Part shown: one piece after another, positions 1-11,900 of the stretch
Layout: each line of letters starts with the position of its first letter
Position numbering within the stretch: position 1 is the first letter of the stretch
DNA from: Zygotorulaspora mrakii
Lineage: Eukaryota > Ascomycota > Saccharomycetes > Saccharomycetales > Saccharomycetaceae
Direction of reading: 5' to 3'
Length of the DNA stretch: 64,000 nt
NCBI RefSeq assembly: GCF_013402915.1
Contig: NC_050726.1
Location: forward strand, 513,501-577,500
Position numbers and translations under genes: made by a program
The notes under the pieces: generated by a model
The model's database searches: none
What the model saw: the letters and a program-made list of their open reading frames with translations, nothing else
What the model was told of the DNA's origin: nothing

Positions 1-838
1 CAAAGCTTTGGCACTATGACTCGAGTTGAGCAGCGAGAGATCACGAGGAGATAAATAGAATATGTCGGTTTGGTACCCCCTCCCCTCTTACGAAGTAGGA
101 GGGAACGGCTTCAATTACGGATGGTGTAACTGTAGTCCTCTCAAATACCGTCATGGATTGATAAGAAGTTCATCGCATATTTTGCGCTTGTACTGTGGGT
201 TGTTGAGGCTGAACGTAGTGAACGAACCTGCCAGAGTGTTAAGAGACACTTTAAAAATGTAATTCAGTGCAAGACTTTAGTGTGTAGCCCGGCTGGTCTA
301 CAAATACGGAATAGAATGTCGTTGTAGCATACCCGTTAAGCTTTCCATGAACTTGTCACCTGAGCCGCTAAAGCGCCCAAATAATACACATATGCCCCAT
401 CTGTACTTACTCAGCAACCATATCTCCGGATAGGCTTTGTAACCAAAATACTGTGACAGTACTGTTGGAAACCACTGTTGTGATGACCAAGCAGATCGCA
501 GGCTGCACGTTCAAAATTTGCTCGACTTGCAGTAAGCTCGAATGATCTTGAAGCGGTAAGGTGTGGCACTAGTTAAAAGCTCCTATTCTGGCGATAAGCT
601 GGTACCTCGCATTTGATGGCAAGCCGTTCTCTCAACAGCTACATTCAGAGGCTTTGTCACTTCTGAATATGTTTATTCCTCGTATTATCATACTTTGCAT
701 GTGGATAGAGTTTGAGGCGGGTAACTCCATCTTGCGCCATAGGTATTTCTAAATTCAAACCGATGGCTGGATATTGAAAAAAAAGAGTTGAATGATTAGC
801 AAGTGAAATACTATGAATTGGATCATCTCATACCGCTT
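1..838. other. Gene-free left end
   Basis: No gene is recognised in this stretch. A 66-codon open frame at 62-262 resembles nothing I know, has no plausible domain, and is probably chance. No tRNA A/B boxes, LTR ends or centromere elements were seen. A four-codon upstream frame (ATG at 792, stop ending at 806) lies just before the SEN54 start and could dampen its translation. In S. cerevisiae the neighbours beyond SEN54 are MOT1 or PCH2; neither reaches into the window. Confidence 0.5.
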
Positions 839-2248
839 ATGTCATCGGTTGATGAAGATTCGAAGCAGCAGGTGCTTATAGAGACTCCTGTTGATTCAGA
901 AGCAGAGGACGACGATGTAATCCAAGATTGGTCGGACGCTGCAAAATTATCAAAAAAAACTACACAAACATCTCTACCGAAAAGAGGTGAAAAAGATTAC
1001 GAACCGGATGGCACCGATGTTCAGGATCTGCTACTCTATAGAGCTAGAAAAGCCATGTTTGATACTCTGTATAATGCGGCAAGGGGGACAACGTTAAATA
1101 ACCAAGTCAAGGCTTATTATGTTCCAGCTTTCAGCGAAGCTGTCATACCACAGCCAAAGGGTAACTTTCTGCAGACAATTGGAAAATCTGATAGTAACGG
1201 TAAATGTTGGTTGCAACTGCATGAGTTTGTGTACCTTGCTGAAAGGGGAACAATAGCGCCTTACTACTGCAAATCATTCCCCATAATTTCAGGAACTGAA
1301 AATCAAGACTTTGAAATTCCTTTAAGCATGCAAGATCTGTATTCTTTTTTCAAATCGCAGCACGAGATGGATAGGTATTTCGTATATGCGCATTTGAAAA
1401 GGCTAGGATTCATCGTTAAGCTCACAGAGGACCATTCAACGGATTACACAACTTTCTTTGCTCCTTCCGGGGACTCCAAGGTGAAACGAAAACTGCGTTT
1501 AGCATTTCGTAGCGTTCTAAATTTCTGGAATAAACAGAAATGCCTTGCGCTAAATACATTCTTTTATGGAAGTTGGAATTTCTTGATACGAAAATTTACT
1601 TCCACGCCGCAAATCTATCTGGGTCTCTCTAAGCTTATACCGACTTGCACACCTCCAAAGACCATAAAGGACCTTCATAGAGAAAGGTTTCTAGCTTCAA
1701 AAAAGGATACCGTCCCACATCTAGAATTAGTGTTTGACCTGTGGAAACCGCAAACTAATTTTAAAAAGAAAAGTCCAGGGTTGCCGGATTTTCAAGTTGT
1801 GATCCACAATAAGAATGATGCGAACCAGCATTTTCCTACATATTCAGATTTTAGAGAATTATTCCATTCGTTAGACTACAAATTTGACTTTTTATCGGAA
1901 ATCGACGATGATATCTCATGGAACGACCACTGTTATACCAATGGTGTGCTTAGAAGCGAGTACCTCTCCTCTTTGAAGTCAAAGGCTGTTCAAATGAAAT
2001 CAAGTATTCATAATAAAATGTTGCGATCTAAAAGAGGTAAGCCTATCAAGTCATGTTCACCAGCTGCTCTTCAAACGAAGCGCTTAAAAAGTGGCTATCG
2101 TAGTTTTCTTGTCGCAGTTATGGATGGAGGATTGATCAGTTTTGTAAAAATCTCGGAGGCTGATTTTGGATCTGAGAATGTTTGGTATGTGCCATCTTCT
2201 TCATTAAAGAGGAATAAAGGCAGAAATCGAAAAGTTAGCCAGCGATAA
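839..2248 (+). CDS. SEN54: tRNA-splicing endonuclease subunit Sen54
   Basis: Structural subunit of the heterotetrameric endonuclease (Sen2, Sen34, Sen15, Sen54) that cuts introns from pre-tRNAs, which in yeast acts on the mitochondrial surface. The protein is 469 residues, against 467 in S. cerevisiae. The N-terminal block KRGEKDYEPDGTDVQDLLLY and the following DLHEFVYLAERGTI-like stretch are strongly conserved. The C-terminus ends in the conserved GYRSFLVAVMDGGLISFVK and SEADFGSENVWY blocks. Sen54 is non-catalytic, so no active-site triad is expected. The frame is open upstream to a GTG at 803; the ATG at 839 was chosen because it restores the family length. BRO1 is convergent, as in the S. 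cerevisiae YPL083C-YPL084W pair. Confidence 0.95.
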   Translation: MSSVDEDSKQQVLIETPVDSEAEDDDVIQDWSDAAKLSKKTTQTSLPKRGEKDYEPDGTDVQDLLLYRARKAMFDTLYNAARGTTLNNQVKAYYVPAFSEAVIPQPKGNFLQTIGKSDSNGKCWLQLHEFVYLAERGTIAPYYCKSFPIISGTENQDFEIPLSMQDLYSFFKSQHEMDRYFVYAHLKRLGFIVKLTEDHSTDYTTFFAPSGDSKVKRKLRLAFRSVLNFWNKQKCLALNTFFYGSWNFLIRKFTSTPQIYLGLSKLIPTCTPPKTIKDLHRERFLASKKDTVPHLELVFDLWKPQTNFKKKSPGLPDFQVVIHNKNDANQHFPTYSDFRELFHSLDYKFDFLSEIDDDISWNDHCYTNGVLRSEYLSSLKSKAVQMKSSIHNKMLRSKRGKPIKSCSPAALQTKRLKSGYRSFLVAVMDGGLISFVKISEADFGSENVWYVPSSSLKRNKGRNRKVSQR

Positions 2249-2354
2249 ACGGCCTTCAGCTAATTGGCATTTTGATGTTTGTTGCTTTCGCAGCAGAAAG
2301 TATTGAGCAGTCCAAACACTACTTAAATTTGTATATAGCTACAGCGCACTTTAT

Positions 2355-4829
2355 TCAAGAGCTGAACTTAGAATAAAGGTTCTCGTCAAATACAGAAGGC
2401 CTACTGTAGAAAGATGTAGGATTTTTCTGGAGCTCACGCTCTTCGTTCTCAAAATCGTTGCTTCTGGAGCCTTGATCATTCGCGTTCATACGGGCATATT
2501 TTGGCGGTACGGGAGGTGGACCTCCTGAGTTATGACCGCTTGTGAGAGAGCTGCCGGTCGGATTCTGCGATATAGTACCACCATAAGTCCTCGGGGGCAC
2601 AACAGGGGGTGAAACAGCACTCTGGGATATGCTCAATTCCCCTAATTGGGTTGTGACATGAGAATACTGCGGTGGCAGCAAAGGAGGTGTACCTTCCCTA
2701 CTTCCAAAAACTTCTCTGCTGGCTCTCGAACAAAGATCTCGACTCATGTTCAGTAAAGAGTCATAGAAGGCCAGTCCTTTCGGGAAATCAGAGCAAAATA
2801 AGTTGAAATTAGAAATAGCTTCCTGAAGCCGTCCAACAAACCTTTTACGGGATTTTGCAAGCTTCAATTCACCCTCAGATTTATCTTGGATGCCACATAG
2901 CTGAAAAATCTCATCGATTTGTTTCTTTATTTCAAGAATCGACGCTGTCTGTTTGAAGATTGCAGCCTCTATCCTCGTACTAAAAGGCTTGAACTTTTCC
3001 AGCTCCGATTCGAAAACAGACTCAATTTCGATATCAGATTTGCCATTGTTGACTAGCAATACGTTTGTAATGTCGTCTTTACTTGATTCATCTTTGAGCT
3101 CCTCTAAATTTCGAGCACGTTCCTCCTTCAGTAATCGTAAATCTTCCGCTTTTTGCTTCAAAACTCTTAGCTGTTGGGCAACGTTTTCAGACTTCGAATC
3201 ATCCAAATCTAGTAAACTTGGTTGATTTTCCGCATCTTTCGTGAAACTATTGAAAGTTTGCCATAATAAGGAACCATTATTCAGTAACTTGATCTCTTCA
3301 GTGTAAGGTCGAACTAATGAAAATAATTTTTCGTCCGATTGAGATGCCTCAAGTAAAGTTGCTTTCAATTTTAAAGCATTATCTCTTTCTGTTGGCGGCA
3401 ATTTCGATAATATACTCAAGATATTTTGCCTCTTATCTACAATAATTTTCATTTGTTCGTCTAAATTTTTGAAGATACTACTTTGAACAGTATTGGCCCA
3501 AATAGCAACATTTTCTTTCATGTGTTCAACTTCTGGATCATCCGACGGTTTTAAACCATTCCTCAATCTTTTTTCCAAGTCGACAATAAGCTTTGGCAAA
3601 TTGGAAAACTCTATGAAGGAGCTGTATTCCCAGTTGGCAGTTTCGTTAATGTCCATTTGATGCCTAATAAACATCGCCTTTTCTTCCGAGTATATACTTT
3701 CCTTCTCATAGATTTCCATTGGGACTATCCCTTTGTATAGCATTTTACATTTATTCGAGGCCTCTTTAAGATAAGGATCTATTGAAGTTAGCCAAGGAAC
3801 AGGCTTTATCGCATTCATAGGCTTAATAACCTCCAACTGTACAGCCGGAGGAATTGCTTCATGATAAATGTAGTCATTATCCTTGATTTCCTGCTTCTCT
3901 TTTTCATCTATCTGATCTTTGAAACCCTGGAAATCGATATACTCTTTGAGGTAAATCTTATTAGGTAAACATTGTAGTAATGATGAGTTGGCTAACTTCA
4001 AAAAAGCGATTGCCTCGCCTATTTTACTTTGCTGCTCCAGCATGACAGCATGATAATAAGATGCCACTGCCTTATAGTAATAATATTTGCAATTAATAAT
4101 ATAGCGCCATTTAACTTCTCCGTAAGCAGTAGTACCTGTGGAAGTATCGCCGTTTTTGTAAAACCCATCACAATCTTCATACAAGCGAGCTGCAGAGTGT
4201 GCCAATTTGCTGATTAACGAGGCTTGTTTCAATGGATCTCCACCATTGAGTAGCTTAATGACAAAGAGTTCCACCCCCTCAGCGTGACTCACCTTCTGTA
4301 GAAACTTGGTATTATCAGAAAACAAGTCAACGGATGGAGAGTTTAAAAAATTTTCTGATAAAAATTCAAAACAAGCAGTTGCCTTCGAAATACACTCAAT
4401 TGCTTTGCTGTAGTCATCGCTAACTTTTTCCTTCGCCACCTGAGAATATAAGACACCGATGTTGTACAATGTGCTAGATTTTTCGAGAGCCAGTGTTCGT
4501 TGTGAATACTTTTTAGCCTTGCTTTGAACGCCATATTCTGCGTCATACCAGGTGAAATCGAGTTTCAGCTGTCCACTATTTTTACCTAACCTCAAATGTA
4601 GATGCTCTAAATAGGCATAATACAACAGATTCTGATTCAGTAAGGATTCCGGAGCCAATTCTCCATTCGCATTATGTCTCAATTGATCTAGCTCAGCTGT
4701 CAAATCTTCGTCGTAAAATTGTGACCATTGTCCTGATCCGTACGACCTCCGCAAATACGCCGTTAGACCTTTCTTCCAGTCTAGTGTTTCAGTGTCTTTG
4801 AGTTTCAGTTCCAAAAAGTAGGGTTTCAT
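2355..4829 (-). CDS. BRO1: ESCRT-associated protein Bro1
   Basis: Class E vacuolar sorting factor of the ALIX family. It binds Snf7 on endosomes and recruits the deubiquitinase Doa4 during multivesicular-body sorting. The 824 residues (844 in S. cerevisiae) begin with a Bro1 domain over about residues 1-390, starting with the MKPYFLELKLKDTETLDWKK-type N-terminus. A long helical V-domain follows, with a coiled-coil stretch near 560-650 rich in K, E and L. The tail after about 710 is proline-rich, including PPVVPPRTYGG and GGPPPVPPKYARM, as in ALIX-type proteins. It is convergent with SEN54 and divergent from MBA1 across 213 bp. Family identification is by domain order and N-terminal similarity; synteny supports it. 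Confidence 0.95.
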   Translation of the reverse strand: MKPYFLELKLKDTETLDWKKGLTAYLRRSYGSGQWSQFYDEDLTAELDQLRHNANGELAPESLLNQNLLYYAYLEHLHLRLGKNSGQLKLDFTWYDAEYGVQSKAKKYSQRTLALEKSSTLYNIGVLYSQVAKEKVSDDYSKAIECISKATACFEFLSENFLNSPSVDLFSDNTKFLQKVSHAEGVELFVIKLLNGGDPLKQASLISKLAHSAARLYEDCDGFYKNGDTSTGTTAYGEVKWRYIINCKYYYYKAVASYYHAVMLEQQSKIGEAIAFLKLANSSLLQCLPNKIYLKEYIDFQGFKDQIDEKEKQEIKDNDYIYHEAIPPAVQLEVIKPMNAIKPVPWLTSIDPYLKEASNKCKMLYKGIVPMEIYEKESIYSEEKAMFIRHQMDINETANWEYSSFIEFSNLPKLIVDLEKRLRNGLKPSDDPEVEHMKENVAIWANTVQSSIFKNLDEQMKIIVDKRQNILSILSKLPPTERDNALKLKATLLEASQSDEKLFSLVRPYTEEIKLLNNGSLLWQTFNSFTKDAENQPSLLDLDDSKSENVAQQLRVLKQKAEDLRLLKEERARNLEELKDESSKDDITNVLLVNNGKSDIEIESVFESELEKFKPFSTRIEAAIFKQTASILEIKKQIDEIFQLCGIQDKSEGELKLAKSRKRFVGRLQEAISNFNLFCSDFPKGLAFYDSLLNMSRDLCSRASREVFGSREGTPPLLPPQYSHVTTQLGELSISQSAVSPPVVPPRTYGGTISQNPTGSSLTSGHNSGGPPPVPPKYARMNANDQGSRSNDFENEERELQKNPTSFYSRPSVFDENLYSKFSS

Positions 4830-5042
4830 ATCGTAAAGACAGCTCTCGGCGGCTCAACCGGTGGCTCTTTATATCGCTTATCAATAATAACAATTATACT
4901 GCACACATGTGCCATCCCCTGGAACTCACCATTTTTTTTTCTCCATGCTGTTTAAAATCTCAACTTCAAATTGAAAAATAATGACAAAGTTTGTTAAGAA
5001 TAAGAACAGTACAGTTATCAGTCCAACACTTTCTGCCCTGAT

Positions 5043-5870
5043 ATGTTGCAGTTGTATAGAGTGGGAAATGTTACGGGATTTCTCACAAGTTTGAAATCAT
5101 TAACTAATGCTCGTTATTTCAGTGGTTCTCGGTTAATGTTCGAAGAATCGAAGAAAAAGGATAGTAAACGTTCGGCGTCTGAGTTCAATCCAAGACATCT
5201 TGGAGTTGCCTCTGAAGTATACATTCCTACATCTTTTAAAAATTTGCCGAGCTTCTGGAGTCATCCCTTAGTTTTCTGCAATTCGTTCATCAGGAGAATA
5301 TACGTATTTGGTTTGAATACCGTGCAAGTGGGCATCTTTCGATACCAATCCGGGCTAAAGCCTAATTTCTTACTATGGAAGAACAGAGCTATTGAGAATT
5401 ATGTCAGCGTGAATACTGCGTTCGCTCAAAGGAAGGTCGAAGATGTCAAATCTTTGGTGTCGATATGGGTGGAAGAAGCGCTTGACGCAAGGTCACGTCA
5501 CTTGCCAAAATATATTCGGTTAGATTGGGAGCTTTTAAAATTTAATCAGATTCCCAAACTAGTCTCTGTACAAGCAATGATGATACCAGGTAGACCCCTG
5601 GAGAATATTCAGCTCGTTTACAAATTTGATACCTCGCAAAGGCTGATTAAATATAATAAAAAGACAAGTAAAGCGGAGAAGCTTGACAGGAATGTTGTTG
5701 ATTATGTCGCATTTCTCTGTGATGCAACAACGAATGAATTGACGTTGATTGGCTCTCTTTTTGAAAGTAAACCAGGTGCCAAGCTACCTAAAAACTATGA
5801 GGACAACACGCAAATCGCAATTAAGAGAATGAGAGAAAGTGGTGATCTTTTTAGATTACCACCAGTATAA
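5043..5870 (+). CDS. MBA1: Mitochondrial ribosome receptor Mba1
   Basis: Peripheral inner-membrane protein on the matrix side that anchors mitochondrial ribosomes and helps Oxa1 insert newly made respiratory-chain subunits. The 275 residues match the family length (278 in S. cerevisiae). The N-terminus is basic and hydroxylated, poor in acidic residues over the first 35 positions, and looks like a matrix-targeting presequence. The rest is a Tim44-like fold, with the block FNPRHLGVASEVYIPTSFKN typical of Mba1. It lies between BRO1 and SEC16; in S. cerevisiae MBA1 (YBR185C) sits on the sister block from those two, so its place here shows the interleaved ancestral order. It is convergent with SEC16, 92 bp apart. 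Confidence 0.92.
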   Translation: MLQLYRVGNVTGFLTSLKSLTNARYFSGSRLMFEESKKKDSKRSASEFNPRHLGVASEVYIPTSFKNLPSFWSHPLVFCNSFIRRIYVFGLNTVQVGIFRYQSGLKPNFLLWKNRAIENYVSVNTAFAQRKVEDVKSLVSIWVEEALDARSRHLPKYIRLDWELLKFNQIPKLVSVQAMMIPGRPLENIQLVYKFDTSQRLIKYNKKTSKAEKLDRNVVDYVAFLCDATTNELTLIGSLFESKPGAKLPKNYEDNTQIAIKRMRESGDLFRLPPV

Positions 5871-5962
5871 AGACTTTAAATACAGCTCATGCTAAGACTT
5901 GTAAATAAATTTGTTTTTCCAAATTCATAATATAGAGTATAAAACTTTATTTATACATGCAT

Positions 5963-8900
5963 TCATTTGTTTTCCATGACATTAACATATCCTCTGCCAC
6001 CTCTTTTCTTTCGTCTGGATGCAGTACCACCGCTACTCAAAGTCAGCAAATCGTCAAGGCCGTTAGCTTTCTTTCCCGACAGGTTAATGTTTGATGGCGG
6101 TGCTGGAGACAACGGAGCTGGCAAGTCGTGAGATGAGCGCGATTGGGATTGTGAAGAAGTAGAAGACATAGTTTCTCCAGTAAGTGGATTCCTAGGTAAT
6201 ACCGGTCCCATTGATTCATTTGGACTCGACAAGTCGCGCACAGATCGAGGTTTTGTTTTAGGTCCATGATCCATACGTTTAACAATAGGAGGAGGTGGTG
6301 GTGGGCTTGTCAGCTTGTCTTTTTCTTCTTCTGACGCGTTCCCGTTGACCCACCGTTTTAATTTTTCATCGTAGTGAAATGTGCTCTTTTTATGGCCCAA
6401 TTTTGCCTTGATTGGCTTTTTCTCGTTTGCATCTTTTTTGAGCCAGCTAAACCAACCACTATTTGCAGCTTCATCGTCCTTCTTCAGTTTAGTTTTCTCT
6501 TTCTCTTGTTTTTCTTCCTCTTCTACTTTTCTCCTTTCCACCTCTTCTCTCTTTCGTTTCTCTTCTATTTCCTCTTCGTCTTCAGATTCATCTTCTATGA
6601 CGTCATCGTACTGAATTTCAGGCGACTGGACCCTTGGAGTGAACGATCTCTCCGTCGGCACCTTGATCACTGGAACAAAGGCCTCCGCTGATAAAGCAAC
6701 TGGTGGCTTGATTGGATCAAATCTAGTGGCAATATTCGCAGAAACATCTGGTTCAGACTTTGTAATTGAGAAAATGTCTCCGTTGTGATTTTTACTTTCA
6801 AGCTGATCAGCTGTGCCACGTTGGGGAGGAATATAAGATGTTTTACTCGGAGAAGTATTGTTTATCCTTGATGGAAGAGCATATGGATTTTTTGGCTTGT
6901 CAAGCAACGGAATTCTGCTGGAATCACCACTCTCGCTTTGATATTTATCATCATGTTTGGGCAATGCATTAGCAGAGCTTTCGTTATCCAGCGAAATCAT
7001 AGAGTGAGATATATTCCGAGCGGATGATGCTTCATCGAATTCTTTGTGAGAGACCGCATTGCTGGTTGGGAGTCGTTGAGAGATATCAATTTTGCTTTCC
7101 GTAATCGAGTGCGTTATGGTTGATTGCTCTATATCTGATTCTTGAGGATCCGTATGCAAAACTGTTGAATTAACTTCTTCCAAAGATATGTCACTATCCT
7201 CATTAAGTACTTCTTGTAAATCTTCGGGAGGATTAACTTCGCCACTGTGTCCACTTGATATAATCCCATTGATATCTTCCATGGAAGTCCACTCTTTATT
7301 AAATTCGTGTTCTGTTTTGGAATTTTGAGTGTCAAGTGCAGTTTCGCCTTCGTAATCACCATCATTTTTCTTTTGCGTCCTTGCAATCTCAACAGCAGAT
7401 CTAAGTCTAGTTGATTCTACTAAAGTTTGCGGAATTCTGGCCGATGACACTGGCGCTACACGTTGCAGATCGGGAGAAGCCTGCCTTGATTTACTCTTTA
7501 TTCTGGGTGGTGGAGGTACATCCATAGAAGAGGAAGATTCTTGTCTCAACAGATTTGGTGTCGAACTATAATGGGCATATGAGCGCGAAAGACCTTGCGG
7601 CTCTACGTCTACTGGAGGTTGATGTGGATGGTACGCGAGATCGCCAGCATTGGTTTGATGCTTTCGTGTTTGGTATATTCCAAGTGCGGAAGATCCAATG
7701 AACGTTTCATTAGTAGAGTTTTCGCTTCCCTGCTCCGTTTGAACTTTTCTCAATTGTGAAAACTTTTGAGAGTGCTCTGAAACAGTAGACTGCAAAGGAG
7801 CAGCAGACTGCAAAGGAGCGTAAGGTGATCGATGTGGGGATCCTTGCAAACTTTGACTGATTTTAGGAGGGATAGAATAACTACTATTTTCCGCTGGAAT
7901 TCCATTAGCAGATAGTTTTCTGTTCAAATTAGCTATCATAGGTGTAGGGTAATTAATTGGACTCTGCATTGAAGTACTGAAAGTAGGATTCGAGTTTGCA
8001 GTCGATGCTGCTGTTTCTCTGCCATTATATAGTGGGTTCTGAGTTGCATTGTGGTATGGAGTGAATTGATACTGGGATACATCAACCGCTGATGAGTTCC
8101 TGGATGAAACAGGAGTAAATCCCTCGAAGACCCTCTTTTCAGAAGGGTCCTTTACAATTACATCATCGTCTCCTCCAATGTATTTATTGAACGATTTGTC
8201 CAACTGTCCCCATACACTACTCAGCTTGGGCTTTCCAAGCCAACCTGTGGATGAGCCTGTAATTTGACTAGATAACTCAGCCAAAGAATGAGCGAAATTT
8301 ATAGTGTTTGATCCCTTTTTTGGAAGACCTTTAACAATAGTACCAAGATAATCCGCGTATTTGGTAGCATTTGAAGTCATTCCCAATTCTTGATAATAAA
8401 ACGCTTGCTGCAACTTTTGCAGTAATAATACAGGAAATCCTTTTGCATCATTTGAGCATGCAAATTCATAGACTTCGGATAAAATTCTACCATTAACAGA
8501 ATTTGGACTTCCAACACTCTCAAAAGTAATTGAGGTATTGTCCAGGGGTGACGAGGAGAGTGGTAAATTTGCAATCATGAAGACAATAGAAGCTTGCGTC
8601 CCACAACCAAATTTGGCAAGAAATAATCCAAATTCGATCAGAAATTCAAGAATTACCGGTGGTGCTTGGTTGATCGACGATGGAGAACTGTCAGTATTAG
8701 GATTGATGTTATTCAAAACAGCAGATATAATGACTTTCCAGTTATTTAAAGCCCATTGCTTTTTGATCGGGACCTGAGAAAACTCCCTTATGGCTTCTTT
8801 GGAGTTACCAACAAAAACTTGAAATATGAGTGAAAGCAAGTTGGATGAGAAATCGGATACATCGGATTCGATTTTGAATTCCTCCGTTAAATAATATTGA

Positions 8901-11900
8901 ACAACTTCCGACCACCTCTCTTTACCCATTAGACTTCCTATGAGCAGCGCTATTGCGTAGTCATTATTTTGCAGTGCCAGTTTCAGAGCTTCATCCTGCC
9001 CACCGGTCTGTAAATGTGCTAAAACCTTCATTTGATTGCTTGAATCCAGCTTGTGGGCAACAGGCAGGTGTTCTGGTACTGCGAATGGCTGCGAAAGATA
9101 GACAAATAACTCATCACTATTGTAAAGTGATCTCGAAATGTCACTCCAGGTACCGGAATCAGCGACTTTTATTTTCAGAATGTCAGCAGCAATCCTCACT
9201 AGAGATGAATCATCTCCAGAAGAGTCTTCCAATACACTCTGTAACCATTTTTCAACATCTTTCTTTTTTGTTTTATTCTTGACTAAAGGTCCTGGAAACG
9301 ATTGTAGGAAGAGCTCTCGTGTCACGACGCTATCTGCATTCACGATTTTAATTGTCGGCAATGCCGGACCAGACCCCATAATAAATGAAGATTGATTACT
9401 TTCTATTGGAAGGCCATACATTAGTTTTCCACCTGAACCCCAGCTAAAAATAGGGAACTGCCGATGTAGTAAGGCCTGGTTATCCACTGGCAGGTCAGCA
9501 ACCGCAACATTTGCCCTTTTTGAGAAAGATGTGTCCCAGTGTGAGGGGACAGCACCCATTGGAATATTGGTGTGTTCTGTACTTTTTCGAAAAGTCGAAT
9601 GCGTATGAACAGGTGGTGCGTTTTGATACTGGGGATGTACAGTAGGTGCATATTTTGCAGTATGCTCGTTTTGATTTGGAGTATACACGCTGGAGTTGGA
9701 TCTAGCATGATACCTTCTCGTTGAAGAAGCAGACGTCGGCGAGATTACGTTAGAGATAAGTCCGTTGGTGGGAACATGTAAGTTCAAAGGAAGTTCTTGA
9801 TCTTCTTTAGCTTGATATGCTGCGTGACCGGCGGGAGGCTGAACAATTGGCTGCATAGAGTTACCTGACGGACGTCTAATTGGAAGATATGGATTAAACG
9901 TACTCGTTGTTGGAGAGGAAGGAGCATATTTGCCAACAGAGCTTTTCTTGTTTACTGAGGACACTTGTGATATATTTGAAGGGCCTTGCGGAAGAAAAGG
10001 CATGGCAGCTACTGGTGTTCCTGATCCTGTTGATGATCCGCTGGCTGCTGATACGTTACTGGTTCCTCTAGAACGCATAACAGGTGGGAAATGATTAGCA
10101 CGTACACCTCTTGCTGCGTTGGCATGCGTATCCACTTTATTTGACGTTGGAAAAGTCACTTTGGGCTTAATGATGTCTTGTGGTGGTGTCAGCTTACTTT
10201 GAGAAGGTTTTTCCTGCCTAGGAGCCAACTTTCCATAAGGATTTAATGGAGCGGGCATGTTAGAACGACCTTCGGATGGTTTCCTTTCCCTTAGTGGCAT
10301 TGAGTTTCTCGAGGGTGCATCCGAACCCAAATACAACGAGGAATTACTATTGAAAGGAGCTGGAACGCCGACAGGTTTGGCATGAACGAACTTATTCTTC
10401 TTCGGAACAAGATCCATTGGGAAGTCGTAAGCATCCGATTTTTTTTTAGCCTCGCTAAATTTTTGAACAATCTCTTGTTTAGCAACAACATCTACTACTT
10501 GACCAGTGATAATTGTTTGAATGGGCTGAGGCGGTACAATTCCAACAGCCAACGCTCGATTTGAATTAGGTAAGCCACTTCTCGCATAATCATTAAAGCT
10601 TGGCCTCAGTGACTGAGATTCATTTGCTGGTACATTTGCGGGTGCGTACCTATTAACACGTCCATTCGAGGAAACGGAAGAGGAAGGAGGTCTGTTGGCA
10701 GCCTTAGTATTATCACTATGATTAAACGAAGAATGCGAGCTCAACGAATGTGCAACTGGCGATGAGGAATCTCTTCCGCTTTCTACTGTAATGTCAAGAT
10801 TTGATGAGGGCAAGTCTTCTTCGTCAGACTGGAGAAAGCTGTCCACTTCGGAAATGTTGTCATCAAGGATATCCTCATCTTCATCCAAAAAGGAAAACTT
10901 CTTAATTTCGGGATCCCTTCTTTCAGTTGATGGATTCTCCCCTCTTCTGACTGATGTATCAATTTCCCAAGGCATTTTACTAGCGCCTTCCTCTTGATGT
11001 TGGCTAAATAGATCATCAAAATCGCCTGTCACGTTATGAACCTGAGATTCTTTTTCTGTTGGATGGTTAGCATTCGTCGAACTCACAACTTGCTCATTCT
11101 CATTAAATGTGTCTGGAAAAGGATCACCATCTTGGGATGATACTGCAGACTCCCCTTCAAGCTGTGCCCGTTTAGGCTGTTCCTTTTCATCCGGCTGCGG
11201 ATTATTCACAGTCTCCCAAGGCATTATGTCGGCATTAGAAATGGTGGAGTTTGGTTGCAAGTCTGTGTGAAAAAGGGAGATTACTGACTCTGCGTCTGCA
11301 ATTGAGTCGTTCTCTGACCTTTTTGGTGGCTCTACTTTTTTTGACTCTTCCCAAGGCATTTTTTCGTCAACATCAGCATCCTCATCGAGAAACAAACTGG
11401 CGGCGGTATTATGACCGTGGTCTATTTCTGGCCAAGTATGTGAGTCATTTGTCAGTGTTTCGGTTTTGTCATCACTGTGAGCAGTGAATTGTTCTTTTTT
11501 CATGGGAATCTCGATTGTATCCCCTATTGTATCGTTGGAATATTCAGCCTCATTAAGATTGTTATGGTCGAAAGTCTTTTTTGGAAGTGTCTTCACTTCA
11601 CCTCCGATACTTTTGCTAGTCTGAGATATATCTAATTTATCTGTAATTACTCCAACTTGTGCAGAGAAGATATCGGAATCCAAAGTTGCCCATGCTTGAT
11701 TGTTATCAGCTCCTGGTGTACGTAAGTTGAGCTCATACTTACTTGGATTTTTTTTTTGGAGAAGTAAATCGCCTTCGCATTCAAGAGCAGCAACCTTTTC
11801 CCTGTATTGGTTTGAATTCTCGCTGGCCTGTGCATTTTCTGGGACAGGGATAGATGAAGAGACAGATTCTTTTAACATGTGATCAGTCCTGTCTACTTCC

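Noticed and set aside
62..262. 66-codon open frame at the left end
   Set aside because: No similarity, no domain and odd composition; a frame of this length is expected by chance.
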